From Marinilabiliaceae bacterium JC017 (GTDB taxonomy: Bacteria; Bacteroidota; Bacteroidia; Bacteroidales; Marinilabiliaceae), in the NCBI GenBank assembly GCA_004296775.1, contig RHGE01000002.1, positions 1 to 64,000 of the forward strand: a DNA stretch of 64,000 nt, given 5' to 3'. The notes under the pieces were generated by a model. The model worked only from the letters and a program-made list of their open reading frames with translations, had not been told where the DNA came from and searched no databases. The position numbers and the translations under genes are program-made. Positions 37,036 to 46,650 of this stretch are shown here, piece after piece (position 1 is the first letter of the stretch; the number at the start of each line of letters is the position of its first letter).

Positions 37036-38367
37036 TTAATAGAAAACACCTACAATAGCAAGACTGATAACAATGGAAACAACAGTTGCCACCAATCCGG
37101 GTAACATAAAACTATGATTTAACAAATACTTACCGATCTTTGTTGTCCCGGTGCGATCAAATGATATGGCAGCCAGAATAGTGCCGTAGGTGGGTAAGAA
37201 AAAAGCTCCATTAGTGGCCGGAAACAAAGCGATGAGTAAAGGCAAGGGCAACCCGAGCGCAATTCCCACCGGCATTAATGTAACCACGGTAGCTGCCTGA
37301 CTGAACAACAATATAGATAAGGTAAAAAGCCCGATGGCAAATACCCATGGATAGGATTGAATGGTATTTGAAATGGCTTCAATAATCATGACCCTGTTCC
37401 CTTCAAAAAAGGAAGAGCCCATCCAGGAAATACCCAATATAGAAATAACGGCCGTAATCCCGGCTCGCATGACAGATCCCTTCATGGCTTTCAAGGGACT
37501 TGCTTTAAATAATAGCATGATCAATCCCCCCACTGCAATCATGATGATCATGATTGCCTGCCCCATGGTCAACTGGGCTGTTTTAATGGTATCTCCCACC
37601 ACCATTTCATATTCCGGTCGTAACCGGGGATATATTCCCAACGCCACCACAACAACAATGGCCAATAAAAAGGTTAAGGCGGCTCCCATGGCACGTTTCT
37701 CATCCTTAGCACTCATCTTCAGGGCCTCCTTTGCCTCTTCCAAATCTCCTTTTTCCAGCTTCTCCAGATAAACCGGATCTTCCGATAAAGCCTTCCCTTT
37801 CCAGGCCACTGATAAAGCTCCCGCCATGGAAGATAAAAAAGTAGCCGGAAGACAGATAATCAGCACATCTGTTAAATTATACTCAGAACCAACCAACATA
37901 CCTACCATAGCAACGGTTGCTGCAGAAATAGGGGAGGCCGTTATTGCTCGCTGAGAAGCAATTACACTCGCCGACAAAGGCCTTTCAGGACGAATACCGG
38001 CTTTCCTTGACACTTCTGCAATAATGGGAAGTAATGCATATACCACATGTTGTGTACCAGCACCCAAAGTAAAAAGATAAGTTACTGCCGGGGCCACAAA
38101 AGTAATCCATTCGGGTTTGCGTTTCATGGCCCGTTCCGCCAACATCACCATGTAATCCAGACCACCTGCTGTCTGCATGGCCGATAAGGCGGTTATTACC
38201 GCAATAATCATCCCCAATACAACAGCAGGAGGGCTTCCGGGCGGTAAACCGAAAATAAAAACTAAAATAACAAGTCCGATACCAGCCATGGTTCCAAGGC
38301 CAATACCACCTAATCGTGCTCCAACAACAATACAGCCAAGCACAATTGCTAATTCGATCCAAATCAT
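37036..38367 (-). CDS. Anaerobic C4-dicarboxylate transporter, DcuA/DcuB family
   Basis: The 443-residue inner-membrane protein has about 10-12 hydrophobic helices. Family motifs include FTLGAGTQHVVYALLPII, ASQRAITASPISAA and a central cytosolic loop (EDPVYLEKLEKGDLEEAKEALKMSAKDE spread around residues 195-225). Dcu proteins exchange fumarate or aspartate for succinate under fumarate respiration. It is the first gene of the unit with aspA and ansB. Importing fumarate made in the periplasm in exchange for succinate would fit all members. I cannot separate DcuA from DcuB by sequence alone. Confidence 0.9.
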   Translation of the reverse strand: MIWIELAIVLGCIVVGARLGGIGLGTMAGIGLVILVFIFGLPPGSPPAVVLGMIIAVITALSAMQTAGGLDYMVMLAERAMKRKPEWITFVAPAVTYLFTLGAGTQHVVYALLPIIAEVSRKAGIRPERPLSASVIASQRAITASPISAATVAMVGMLVGSEYNLTDVLIICLPATFLSSMAGALSVAWKGKALSEDPVYLEKLEKGDLEEAKEALKMSAKDEKRAMGAALTFLLAIVVVVALGIYPRLRPEYEMVVGDTIKTAQLTMGQAIMIIMIAVGGLIMLLFKASPLKAMKGSVMRAGITAVISILGISWMGSSFFEGNRVMIIEAISNTIQSYPWVFAIGLFTLSILLFSQAATVVTLMPVGIALGLPLPLLIALFPATNGAFFLPTYGTILAAISFDRTGTTKIGKYLLNHSFMLPGLVATVVSIVISLAIVGVFY

Positions 38368-38527
38368 CAGCTTAGTGTTAGTAAGTAGTTCATATTTGTA
38401 TTAAAAGCAAAACGCAAATAGACGTCCTGTTTAGTTAATTCATTACAAAACCAACCCCACCATTCCGATCAACTCATCACAAATCCGTCATCTACCTGGA
38501 AATCCTATTCCTTTCAGAATTATTTCT

Positions 38528-39898
38528 TTATGGATTAAATGCATCCAAAGAATCCTTTTTTCCTGTTTGTCTTGCCTTTTGCATCAACAATTCATTACGA
38601 CAAGCAGCTACCATTTCTTTCAGTCTTTTCACGGCAACTACCTCTTCCTGCGTATTTGCATAAGCAGCCTCCAGAAACCTCTTTAACTCCTCTTCCAGTT
38701 CCATGTCTTCAACAAAGCCGGAAAACTGCTTTGTTGTATAAAAAAGATCTTCATTTAGATTAAATCTTATAAGCCACGCATATAAAGCTGTATACTTCCC
38801 ATGCTCATTTTGTCCTAAGGCTTTAACAAAGTCTTTGAAATACCGGGCTTCACTGTTCTCATATTGTTCCTTTTTATAAAGGAACTTATTCCAAACAAAG
38901 CGACCTGCTTTATATACCATTACAACGGCAAGCACTACAATTGTAAAAATTAACACTAATTCATAAGGATTCAAACCCAAAACACTGATTTTATCAGCTT
39001 TATCTATTTCTGCAATCATGACTTCTGCGGCCAGACTATCCTGCATAGAAGTAAGAATACCTAAATCAGGATTGGAATGTATGGTGAGAAAGGCTGGTTT
39101 TGTTTGACGACTAAATTTCTTTTGCAAGTAGGGATTCCACCAGAAAATCTCTACAGGTGCCACTTCAAATGATCCTTCTTTTTCCAATAAATAGCGATAG
39201 TGTTGAATACGGATACCATTAGCATCATTTGTAGTCCGAGTATCTTTCAATTCTGGTTCGCGTGGATAAATACAGGCCCAATCCTCCTGTTCAATCTTTG
39301 ATTCCGGAATAAAAGCAGGTAAGGTTCCACTCGCCCGAATAGTGACGGTACGCTCTATTAAATCACCTATTTTAAGGTTTTTCAATGGACGGTTCCAATT
39401 TTCCGAAATCGTAACATCACGAGCCACCAACCAGTGCTCATCCTCCTCTTTACCTGGCATCGGATTAACCTTAATTGTAACAGGTTTTGTTTTTAAAGAA
39501 ATACGTTGTCCCTTATAATCTCCTTCGGGTGGTGTTTCAGCAATTATATTCATTGAGGATACCACTATGTCACCAACTTGATAGGGGAAGACCAAAAAGA
39601 AAAATTCAAGAGAGGCATATTTCTTTTTATTCACATATTGAATCCCGCTAATGGTACGTTTAAATGGTAATACAAAGGCATTTGTCACTTGTATGTTCCC
39701 CATGTCCAGCGGTTGAGTAAACCAAGTAGCTGTATAAACTGTGATGGATACTTTTACAGGCTGCTGTATATAAACCTCCTGTGTATTAAGCCTCACTCTA
39801 ACAAACGCATCTATTTGGGCTCCAACAGAAGTTGGTAAAGTCACAACAATCAATAAAAGAAGCAGGTACTTTTTGCTTCTAAAAAAATCCTCTATCAT
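38528..39898 (-). CDS. batD: BatD-like protein of the aerotolerance operon
   Basis: About 456 residues from the Met at 39898, which begins a signal peptide (MIEDFFRSKKYLLLLLIVV...VGAQ). An upstream ATG at 39940 adds 14 residues without purpose. The large N-terminal part is beta-rich (Ig-like, about 30-300). One transmembrane helix near 315-335 and a cytoplasmic tail of about 110 residues follow. This matches BatD (oxygen tolerance) architecture. It is the last gene of the minus-strand moxR-bat operon. The biochemical function of BatD is unresolved. It may interact with the BatA and BatB VWA domains. Confidence 0.85.
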   Translation of the reverse strand: MIEDFFRSKKYLLLLLIVVTLPTSVGAQIDAFVRVRLNTQEVYIQQPVKVSITVYTATWFTQPLDMGNIQVTNAFVLPFKRTISGIQYVNKKKYASLEFFFLVFPYQVGDIVVSSMNIIAETPPEGDYKGQRISLKTKPVTIKVNPMPGKEEDEHWLVARDVTISENWNRPLKNLKIGDLIERTVTIRASGTLPAFIPESKIEQEDWACIYPREPELKDTRTTNDANGIRIQHYRYLLEKEGSFEVAPVEIFWWNPYLQKKFSRQTKPAFLTIHSNPDLGILTSMQDSLAAEVMIAEIDKADKISVLGLNPYELVLIFTIVVLAVVMVYKAGRFVWNKFLYKKEQYENSEARYFKDFVKALGQNEHGKYTALYAWLIRFNLNEDLFYTTKQFSGFVEDMELEEELKRFLEAAYANTQEEVVAVKRLKEMVAACRNELLMQKARQTGKKDSLDAFNP

Positions 39899-39991
39899 AT
39901 ATTTTCTATAAATGATTATACACCAAATACCTTCTATCAACTAGCGTTAATTCAACGCTCTGTATTCTTATATCTAAGATCAAGTCTCTGC

Positions 39992-41731
39992 TCACCACAC
40001 CTCTTCTCCTTCTGTAACATCCTCATAATACTTCTCTTTCTGAAACTTGAAACGGCGACGAAGAAACTCCCCGGGATCGGCCGATATTTTTCGTAACATG
40101 ATGTTTTGTGCCTCTTTCTGTTGCCCTTGCTGCTGCATCTCCTCCGGATGCTCCATCTCTTCGGCTTTAGTAATATTGGTCTCTACCTCATCTGTAACGC
40201 GATCTCCATGATCGGGTAATTCATCCACTTCTGTACCAGAGGTTAACTCTTCGTCTTTTCCTGATGCTTTACGCTCTTTAAGAGGAGTTTTTTTATCCGG
40301 CTCTTTCATTTTTGTTGTTTCACCCATAAGTTGGCTCACTGAATCTCGCTGACGAATCAGTTGTTCTGATTGCACCAGGCTTTTACGGGCCACCTCTAAG
40401 TCAGGATTTGATTCCAGTGCCAATGTAAATGCCTCCGATGCTTCTTCAAATCGTCCCATATGAGTCAGCGCCAATCCCCTGTTGTAATGCCCAGCATCCG
40501 ATGAGTCAAGGGCAAAAACTGCAACGGCGGCTTCATAATTACCTGCTTTATAATAAGCAACGCCTTTATGAGGTAATGACCCAAACCTGTCAGCTGCGTC
40601 CTCAAACCGGTCTGACTTGTAGAAATGTTGCCCCAGGTAATCGTTAGTGTACCACCATCCGGACTGGGGACTATCCGGGCTACATGACGAGAAAGAGAGC
40701 ACTGTACCAATCCAACACCAGTGAATCATCCAACCTTTTCGAAACCAGAGCAGGGATAATAACAATGCAGGAACCAATAGATACCACCCCATATCTTGCC
40801 ACATTTCATCGCTAGTTTCGTCATCTAATCTGAAATCACGGAATTTACGTACTTCTGAAGCGATCTGCTCCACATCCGATTTATCAAGAGTCATGGGATA
40901 CACCGAAATTTTTTCATTCTGATTCAAGCCTTTAAACACATTAACATCTGGTGCCGAATAAACTGTTTTTCCGGTTTTATCCTGCAAAACCGATCCTCTT
41001 CTAAAACCTGGCACTTCACCACCTGTCGCAGTAGAAACCTGAAGAATGTTTATTTTATGTATAGTATTTTGTGTAAATGCCTGTAGCATGCCAGCTTCAG
41101 TTGGATTTATTTCATCGGTTACCAGTAATAAAGTACTTGGCGCATCATATCTGCTAAGGATAGTGTCTGCCAGATTCAACGCATAATTCATATTAGTACC
41201 CCGAATTGGCATAATAGCGGGGTGTAAACTTTCTGCATGGTGTTTTACCAGGTTATAATCACTGCAAAGCGGAACCACCGGATGAGCTGTACCAGCGTAT
41301 GCAAAGAGCCCAATTCGGGTTCCCGGTTTTTTCTCCAGTAAATCATAGATTTTTAGCTTAGCCCGTTCCAGACGAGTTGGCTGAACATCGGCTGTTAACA
41401 TACTTTGAGATAAATCAAGGCCTATAAGCAAAACGGCACTTGCTTTGCCTCCCGGTACTTCTACTTTTTTCCAGGTGGGTCCGGCCATAGCACAAATAAG
41501 TAATGATCCCGCCATAAGAAAAGCCAATGCAGGAAGTACTGTTGATGTTTTAGAACTTTGAGTGAATAAATAGGGACGCAAATGAGAAGCAATAAGAACT
41601 TTCCATTTGGTTTTGTCTCGGTTGGATAGTATTACCAAAAGCAATATCATCAGTAAGGGGATAAACGCCCAAAGCCACTCTTCCCGTATAAAATGAAATT
41701 GTTGCCAGTTAAGATTTTCAAATGCTTTCAT
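39992..41731 (-). CDS. batB: BatB-BatC fusion (VWA domain plus TPR)
   Basis: The 579-residue protein begins like BatB: membrane helices at about 15-35 and 55-80, then a VWA domain (about 85-290) with the metal-ion motif DLSQS. A third helix lies at about 312-330. Directly after this a segment resembling a second signal/lipobox (WCWIGTVLSFSSCSPD) leads into TPR repeats (YKAGNYEAAVAVF, YNRGLALTHMGRFEEASEAF; about 365-450). A charged Gln/Glu-rich tail ends the protein, as in BatC. BatB and BatC are separate genes in Bacteroides, so this is a fusion. It starts 8 bp after batA. Confidence 0.88.
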   Translation of the reverse strand: MKAFENLNWQQFHFIREEWLWAFIPLLMILLLVILSNRDKTKWKVLIASHLRPYLFTQSSKTSTVLPALAFLMAGSLLICAMAGPTWKKVEVPGGKASAVLLIGLDLSQSMLTADVQPTRLERAKLKIYDLLEKKPGTRIGLFAYAGTAHPVVPLCSDYNLVKHHAESLHPAIMPIRGTNMNYALNLADTILSRYDAPSTLLLVTDEINPTEAGMLQAFTQNTIHKINILQVSTATGGEVPGFRRGSVLQDKTGKTVYSAPDVNVFKGLNQNEKISVYPMTLDKSDVEQIASEVRKFRDFRLDDETSDEMWQDMGWYLLVPALLLSLLWFRKGWMIHWCWIGTVLSFSSCSPDSPQSGWWYTNDYLGQHFYKSDRFEDAADRFGSLPHKGVAYYKAGNYEAAVAVFALDSSDAGHYNRGLALTHMGRFEEASEAFTLALESNPDLEVARKSLVQSEQLIRQRDSVSQLMGETTKMKEPDKKTPLKERKASGKDEELTSGTEVDELPDHGDRVTDEVETNITKAEEMEHPEEMQQQGQQKEAQNIMLRKISADPGEFLRRRFKFQKEKYYEDVTEGEEVW

Positions 41732-41738
41732 CGGACGG

Positions 41739-42725
41739 TCAGTATTTATTAAATGTTGAAATAAGACGGATGAGTGCCATCAACAACTGATGAACCAGGA
41801 TAAGTACTAAAGCCACAGCTAGTGGGTAATGATATAAAGAAACCGTGGGCTTATATTGTTCTTCTTCCCATTCCAAGGGCTCCAATCGATCAATAGTGGT
41901 ATATACAGCCTCTAACTGTTCAGGATCAATAACTGAAAAATAGCTTCCCCCCGTTACCTCTGCCATTTCTTTCAAGGTACGCTCGTCCAAATCGGTACCT
42001 GGTACATAAGGCTCACCAATACCTAGAGTATAGATAGTTACCGAATCTACTTTGGCCAAATTAGCTGCATCCAAGGGCGATACATCACTACCACTGTCAA
42101 CACCATCGGTCAGCAGTAACAATACTTTTTGCTCCAAGGTATCGACCTGAAACATTTTCACGGCATACCCGATAGCATTGCCAATACCTGTCATTTGTCC
42201 TGCCATGCCAACTTCTGTTTCCCCCAATTGCCATTGTACCACATTCAGCTCAGGTGTAAGCGGTGCCTGCAGATAAGCATTAGTCCCGAAAAAGATCAAA
42301 CCCATCCGATCGCCATGGCGTCGTTCTATAAAATCATTCATTAGATGCTTAACCGCTTCCCAACGAGAAACACGTTCACCCTCCATAACCCAATCGCGAG
42401 TATCCATACTAAAAGAGATGTCAACAGCAATGATGAAACTACGTGATATTTTGACCGTCATCTCCGGTTCTCCTACCAGCTGAGGATGACTTAAGGATCC
42501 CAGTAATATAAACCAAACCAACCATAGCAATACCCAATTAACCCAGTTGCGTCTGGATATCCAGGCCGAAGAACCAGGCTTCTCGCCTAAAGCCTCTGCA
42601 ATTTGATAAAAAGCCGAAAAAAGAAGGGCTGATCTTCGCTTCCGTAACGGAGGAAAAAACTTGGTAATAATAAGTGGCAATGGGAATAAGGCAAATACCC
42701 AAATATGTGCTATTTCAAACGTCAT
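41739..42725 (-). CDS. batA: BatA, VWA-domain membrane protein
   Basis: The 328-residue protein has two N-terminal membrane helices (about 5-25 and 60-80), a VWA domain (about 90-285) with the metal-ion motif DISFSMD, and a C-terminal helix (about 300-322). This is the usual BatA layout. Bat proteins were linked to aerotolerance and to envelope stress in Bacteroides and Leptospira, but the mechanism is debated. The gene overlaps the end of the upstream small membrane-protein gene by 11 bp, which indicates translational coupling in the operon. Confidence 0.92.
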   Translation of the reverse strand: MTFEIAHIWVFALFPLPLIITKFFPPLRKRRSALLFSAFYQIAEALGEKPGSSAWISRRNWVNWVLLWLVWFILLGSLSHPQLVGEPEMTVKISRSFIIAVDISFSMDTRDWVMEGERVSRWEAVKHLMNDFIERRHGDRMGLIFFGTNAYLQAPLTPELNVVQWQLGETEVGMAGQMTGIGNAIGYAVKMFQVDTLEQKVLLLLTDGVDSGSDVSPLDAANLAKVDSVTIYTLGIGEPYVPGTDLDERTLKEMAEVTGGSYFSVIDPEQLEAVYTTIDRLEPLEWEEEQYKPTVSLYHYPLAVALVLILVHQLLMALIRLISTFNKY

Positions 42726-43188
42726 GCTTTTTTATCCAGTTTCTTGATTGCGTAAAAAAGATATTAACTGTTTCAGTATTTAACTGAGCGGCATCGTATA
42801 ATCCTTTCTGAACTGTTTTAAATAATCCCTTATCAAATATCGATTGCCTGGAAGACTGACATAGAAAGTTATACCACGCATCAAACGTAAGTGAAACCAC
42901 AATCTCTCGCCCATAAGCATGCATGGCCACCTGCTTTAATAACCGATTTAAAGAAGTAACCTGCACCTGCAAGGATTGACCTGAAAGTTGCATCTGTTCC
43001 ATCCAAAACAAAGCTTCACGCCTGTAACGATTACGCCGATACCGGATGTAATAACGAATAATGAAAATCAATACCGCTAATAACAATACGCTACCCAAAA
43101 CATACCACCCCGGTGTATGAAAACTATACTTGATAGAGACTGGTTCAATTAAGGCCTCACTGACACCATTTTGCAATACACCTATCAT
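42715..43188 (-). CDS. Small membrane protein of the bat operon
   Basis: The 157-residue protein has one membrane helix (about 28-48, VLGSVLLLAVLIFIIRYYIRY) followed by a basic cytoplasmic helical domain. It sits between the DUF58 gene and batA, overlapping both by a few bases. This is the position taken by DUF4381-type proteins in many moxR-bat operons, and the one-helix plus cytoplasmic-domain layout agrees. The assignment is by position and topology. The sequence itself is not distinctive enough for certainty. Confidence 0.78.
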   Translation of the reverse strand: MIGVLQNGVSEALIEPVSIKYSFHTPGWYVLGSVLLLAVLIFIIRYYIRYRRNRYRREALFWMEQMQLSGQSLQVQVTSLNRLLKQVAMHAYGREIVVSLTFDAWYNFLCQSSRQSIFDKGLFKTVQKGLYDAAQLNTETVNIFFTQSRNWIKKHDV

Positions 43189-44138
43189 TTTTTACGTTTT
43201 TTAAAAACACTTTTTATCTGGTTTTCCAGCGGTTCACTTGTATTCATAATTAATACAGGCACACCATACACACGCATGAGCTCATCAAACTTGTTTTGCA
43301 TCACTTCTCTTTTATTTCTGATTAACTCCACAGCATATTTTTTAGAAGATCGCCATAACAGTTGTTTATCCCCGTCTGATATTACCAGGTTTTCAGATAA
43401 AAAAGCTTCGTCCAAATCATCTTTAATATGGGCAATAATAATATCATTATGGCGGGCCATCTGTTTGATGTATTCGTAGGTGGCTTCATTTGCCTCAGTA
43501 AAATCACTGACGATGGAAATGATGTAATTGTGAGTTACGTATGAAGCGACTCGTCTCAAAGCATTACTCAGCGGTTCCAGATTGGATTGTACCTTTTTAC
43601 ACTTGGTCAGGGCCTGATTTTTATCACTGACATAACGCAGAAATTGTTGAATAACCGAACGACTGCGTTTAGGAACAATCCAGTCTGCCGACTCATCATT
43701 AAAAACTATTCCACCAAACCGGTCTCCTTTTTTTAATGTCCGAAAGGCGGCTAATGCAGCTAATTCTGCAGCAATAACCGCTTTCATATACTGTTTTGAG
43801 CCAAAAAAAAGATAAGAGGATTGGTCTACTATCGCTAGGGATGGACGCTCTTTTTCTTCATTAAAGACTTTTGTATGCGTTCGTTTTGTACGGGCCGTTA
43901 CTTTCCAATCAATGTTGCGGATATCATCACCTGGCACATATTGCCTCACTTCCTCAAAATCCAACCCACGTCCCCGTAACATCGATGCATGTTTTCCAGC
44001 CAATACACTATGTACCCGTCTGGTCGGTATCAAACCGGTTCCCATGGCATAGTGTTCCCATTTCATGAGGGAACGAAGAGTTGTGGAGACTTTATTCATG
44101 AGCTGTAATTGATTTATTAATGTAAACTTTTGCCTCAT
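43185..44138 (-). CDS. DUF58 protein of the moxR-bat operon
   Basis: The 317-residue cytoplasmic protein contains the DUF58 core: GRGLDFEEVRQYVPGDDIRNIDW, near residues 55-80, followed by a VWA-like fold (about 100-290). DUF58 proteins are encoded next to MoxR ATPases and are thought to work with them in maturing or assembling envelope complexes. The gene is 6 bp from moxR and overlaps the next gene by 4 bp. Its start may also be the Met at 44099, since the first 13 residues are not typical. Confidence 0.92.
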   Translation of the reverse strand: MRQKFTLINQLQLMNKVSTTLRSLMKWEHYAMGTGLIPTRRVHSVLAGKHASMLRGRGLDFEEVRQYVPGDDIRNIDWKVTARTKRTHTKVFNEEKERPSLAIVDQSSYLFFGSKQYMKAVIAAELAALAAFRTLKKGDRFGGIVFNDESADWIVPKRSRSVIQQFLRYVSDKNQALTKCKKVQSNLEPLSNALRRVASYVTHNYIISIVSDFTEANEATYEYIKQMARHNDIIIAHIKDDLDEAFLSENLVISDGDKQLLWRSSKKYAVELIRNKREVMQNKFDELMRVYGVPVLIMNTSEPLENQIKSVFKKRKK

Positions 44139-44144
44139 AAATCA

Positions 44145-45101
44145 TTAAACAGCCACAACTTTCAACAACTCATCAATCACCCGATCAGCGGTTACCCGGT
44201 CCGCATTGGCTTCGTAACTCAATATAAGTCGGTGACGCAGCACATCGTGTACTACCGAACGAATGTCATCGGAGGTAATGTAGTTGCGGTTATCGAGCCA
44301 GGCGGCCACACGGGCACATTTATCCAGGGCAATAGTACCACGCGGACTGGCACCGTAATCGATCCATTTAACGAGATCTTCGCTGTATTTCATCGGGAAA
44401 CGGGTAACATTGATCAGATCCACAATGTATTGTTCGGCAGCATCGGCTACCTGGACATCTTTAATCTCTTCCCGTGCTTTAAAGATCATCTCAGTATTTA
44501 GTGGCATATTTCCATTAATCTGAACTTTACTTTCTTCACGCACCAGGCGCAGGATTTTCTTTTCTGCATCTGTATCCGGGTAATCAATCAGAACTTTCAT
44601 CAGGAAACGATCCATCTGGGCTTCTGGTAATGGGTAGGTTCCCTCCTGTTCAACCGGATTTTGGGTAGCCAACACCATAAACAATGGCTCCATCTTATGT
44701 GTTTTTCCCCCTACCGATATCTGTCGCTCTTCCATGGCTTCGAGTAGGGCAGCCTGAACTTTGGCCGGGGCCCGGTTGATTTCATCGGCAAGTATGAGAT
44801 TACTGAATATCGGTCCTTGCTGGAAGATGAATTTCTCATCACTCTCGGGTTGATAAATTTCGGTACCAGTAATATCCGACGGAAGGAGATCGGGCGTAAA
44901 CTGAATTCGGCTCAAACCCGTATTCAGTTCCTTAGCCAAACTTTTAACAGCGCGTGTTTTTGCCAAACCAGGCAAACCTTCTAATAGTAAATTCCCATCA
45001 GCCAATAATCCTATCAACAGTCTTTCCGTTAAACGATTCTGACCAATTATTGAGTAATTAATACGGTCTTTTAATTCAAGGATTTGTTCCAACACGTTCA
45101 T
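44145..45101 (-). CDS. moxR: MoxR-family AAA+ ATPase
   Basis: The 318-residue AAA+ protein has Walker A GLPGLAKT (about 40-47), Walker B LILADEINRAP (about 105) and sensor 1 ATQNPVEQEGTYPLPEAQ. An arginine-rich QMDRF segment and a C-terminal lid follow. MoxR ATPases act as chaperones that assemble partner complexes, typically with DUF58 and VWA proteins, which follow it here. It is the first gene of the operon moxR-DUF58-small protein-batA-batBC-batD. A 38-bp spacer separates it from an upstream lipoprotein gene. Confidence 0.95.
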   Translation of the reverse strand: MNVLEQILELKDRINYSIIGQNRLTERLLIGLLADGNLLLEGLPGLAKTRAVKSLAKELNTGLSRIQFTPDLLPSDITGTEIYQPESDEKFIFQQGPIFSNLILADEINRAPAKVQAALLEAMEERQISVGGKTHKMEPLFMVLATQNPVEQEGTYPLPEAQMDRFLMKVLIDYPDTDAEKKILRLVREESKVQINGNMPLNTEMIFKAREEIKDVQVADAAEQYIVDLINVTRFPMKYSEDLVKWIDYGASPRGTIALDKCARVAAWLDNRNYITSDDIRSVVHDVLRHRLILSYEANADRVTADRVIDELLKVVAV

Positions 45102-45139
45102 GGTTGATCTATATTTTATTAGTTAAGGAGAATTTATTG

Positions 45140-45592
45140 TTATTGAAACTTTTCAAATACCACTTCAAACCGTTGTCCGGTAGAACCCAAGTGGTAGAAA
45201 CCGAATAATCTTTGCTCCTCCGGGTAATAACCCAACGAATAATAAGAACCTTGATAATTAACATCATGAAGAGTAATCAAAAAATAGAGATAACCGTCTT
45301 TTTGTTTCCACTTGGTATCTGAAACATTAATCGGTTGGAGATTGAAATAAGCCGCTTCTATGGTAGAATCATTAAACGCTATTATTGCAATGGTATAATC
45401 ACCATCTGTTCGTTTCCACTTCCCAATCACATCATCTTGTAATTGTTCAGATTCTGACAATGCAGTTTCCGACTGTACCTTGCCTGATGAAAACTTCTGG
45501 TGGCAACCAGAAAGAAGTGCTATTCCAATAGTTACAAAAACAATAACCAGTGAACCGATGAAACGAATTTTGAAATAAGATTTTATTCGCAT
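45140..45592 (-). CDS. Hypothetical lipoprotein
   Basis: The 150-residue protein has an N-terminal membrane segment (about 10-30) ending in the lipobox LLSGC. The mature part begins with a Ser/Gln/Glu-rich linker and then a lipocalin-like or beta-rich domain (GKWKRTDGDYTIAI...TKWKQKDGYLYFLI). The family is not recognised. It lies 9 bp after the HAD gene and before moxR on the same strand, so it probably shares a transcript with one of them. Its function is unknown. Confidence 0.72.
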   Translation of the reverse strand: MRIKSYFKIRFIGSLVIVFVTIGIALLSGCHQKFSSGKVQSETALSESEQLQDDVIGKWKRTDGDYTIAIIAFNDSTIEAAYFNLQPINVSDTKWKQKDGYLYFLITLHDVNYQGSYYSLGYYPEEQRLFGFYHLGSTGQRFEVVFEKFQ

Positions 45593-45601
45593 AAAAGTAT
45601 T

Positions 45602-46585
45602 CTACTTTGGAAATATTTGTTTGAAGTCCTTTTTCATGCTCACCACATACCATCCTTTATCAGCTGCATCTTCAATGGCTTTTTCAGTGCCATTCATGTA
45701 ACTGTATTCTCGCTCTTCATCATCGTGATGAACCAGAATGGCCATGGAAGGGCCTTCACCAGAAAGGGTGTATTCCATCATCTCATAATCACCATCGCTA
45801 TTACCTGCGGCAAAAATGGGTTTCTTGCCAATATGAAGACCGATATTGGCCGGCTTGATTTGTTTGTCGTTGGCCGATATTACTTTGTCGGTACGGATGA
45901 GGTAATGCCCGGTAGAATCAGAAACATAATTCAGTTGAATGTTGCTGCCTACCACATTCTCCACAGGGATATTGTAAATCTCTTCTGAAACGGTTCGTAC
46001 AAAAGTTATCTCACCACCAGTAACAATAAACACTTTGAATTCATTGACTTGGAGGTAGTAAACAAGCTCCACCATTGGTTGGTACACCATCTCTTTAAAA
46101 GGGCGATTATATTTGGGGTGAAATTCTTCGGTCAGAAAAGAATAAACTGAATTGTAATACTCTTTTTCTGGTTGATTATCATGGGCAGCAAACAATTGTT
46201 GGATGAGGTCGAACATGCTGTATTCTTTCATCACTTCCAAATCTCCCTCTGCTAATCCCTTGTAAAGCTTGTTTTTTTTGAGTTCAGGGTTTGTTTCTAC
46301 AGCTTGTTTAATATAGGCTATTTCATATTCCAGTGGAATGTAAAGTGGTTTTTCATTCCATAGGGTGCCATCGTTATCAAATACTGCTATTCTGTCGGTT
46401 ACTGATACAAATTCGGATGACTCAGGAGATGTCACCTTCTCTACAAAAGAGATGATTTCATTTTTGATAGGTGTTTCATTCCAAGTCATTAAAGCTTTGT
46501 GTGAAGTGGTTTGTTTTTCCGGAGTAGTACAGGAAAAGAAAAAAGTAACGAGCAGTAGGTTTGAAATGAAAAAGGTGGTTTTCAT
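45602..46585 (-). CDS. HAD-superfamily phosphatase-like lipoprotein
   Basis: The 327-residue protein begins with a lipoprotein signal (MKTTFFISNLLLVTFFFSC). HAD motif I is FDNDGTLW, with catalytic Asp pair DND. Motif II is IVTGG near residue 198, and motif IV is AAGNSDGDYEM, both as in phosphoserine-phosphatase-like HADs. The export signal places a phosphatase outside the cytoplasm. It is downstream of the sulfatase gene after a hairpin and directly upstream of the small lipoprotein gene. The substrate is unknown. Sulfatase and phosphatase genes together suggest scavenging of esters. Confidence 0.87.
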   Translation of the reverse strand: MKTTFFISNLLLVTFFFSCTTPEKQTTSHKALMTWNETPIKNEIISFVEKVTSPESSEFVSVTDRIAVFDNDGTLWNEKPLYIPLEYEIAYIKQAVETNPELKKNKLYKGLAEGDLEVMKEYSMFDLIQQLFAAHDNQPEKEYYNSVYSFLTEEFHPKYNRPFKEMVYQPMVELVYYLQVNEFKVFIVTGGEITFVRTVSEEIYNIPVENVVGSNIQLNYVSDSTGHYLIRTDKVISANDKQIKPANIGLHIGKKPIFAAGNSDGDYEMMEYTLSGEGPSMAILVHHDDEEREYSYMNGTEKAIEDAADKGWYVVSMKKDFKQIFPK

Positions 46586-46605
46586 AACAGTGAGATTAAG
46601 ATAAA

Positions 46606-46637
46606 GGTCAAGTGCAGGATTAAATCTGCACTTGACC
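46606..46637 (-). terminator. Hairpin between sulfatase and HAD genes
   Basis: GGTCAAGTGCAG and CTGCACTTGACC pair perfectly over 12 bp around an 8-nt loop. It lies 14 bp after the sulfatase stop on the minus strand. The T tract is short, so it may be an intercistronic attenuator or RNA-stability element. Confidence 0.6.
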
Positions 46638-46650
46638 TGTTTATAAATTA

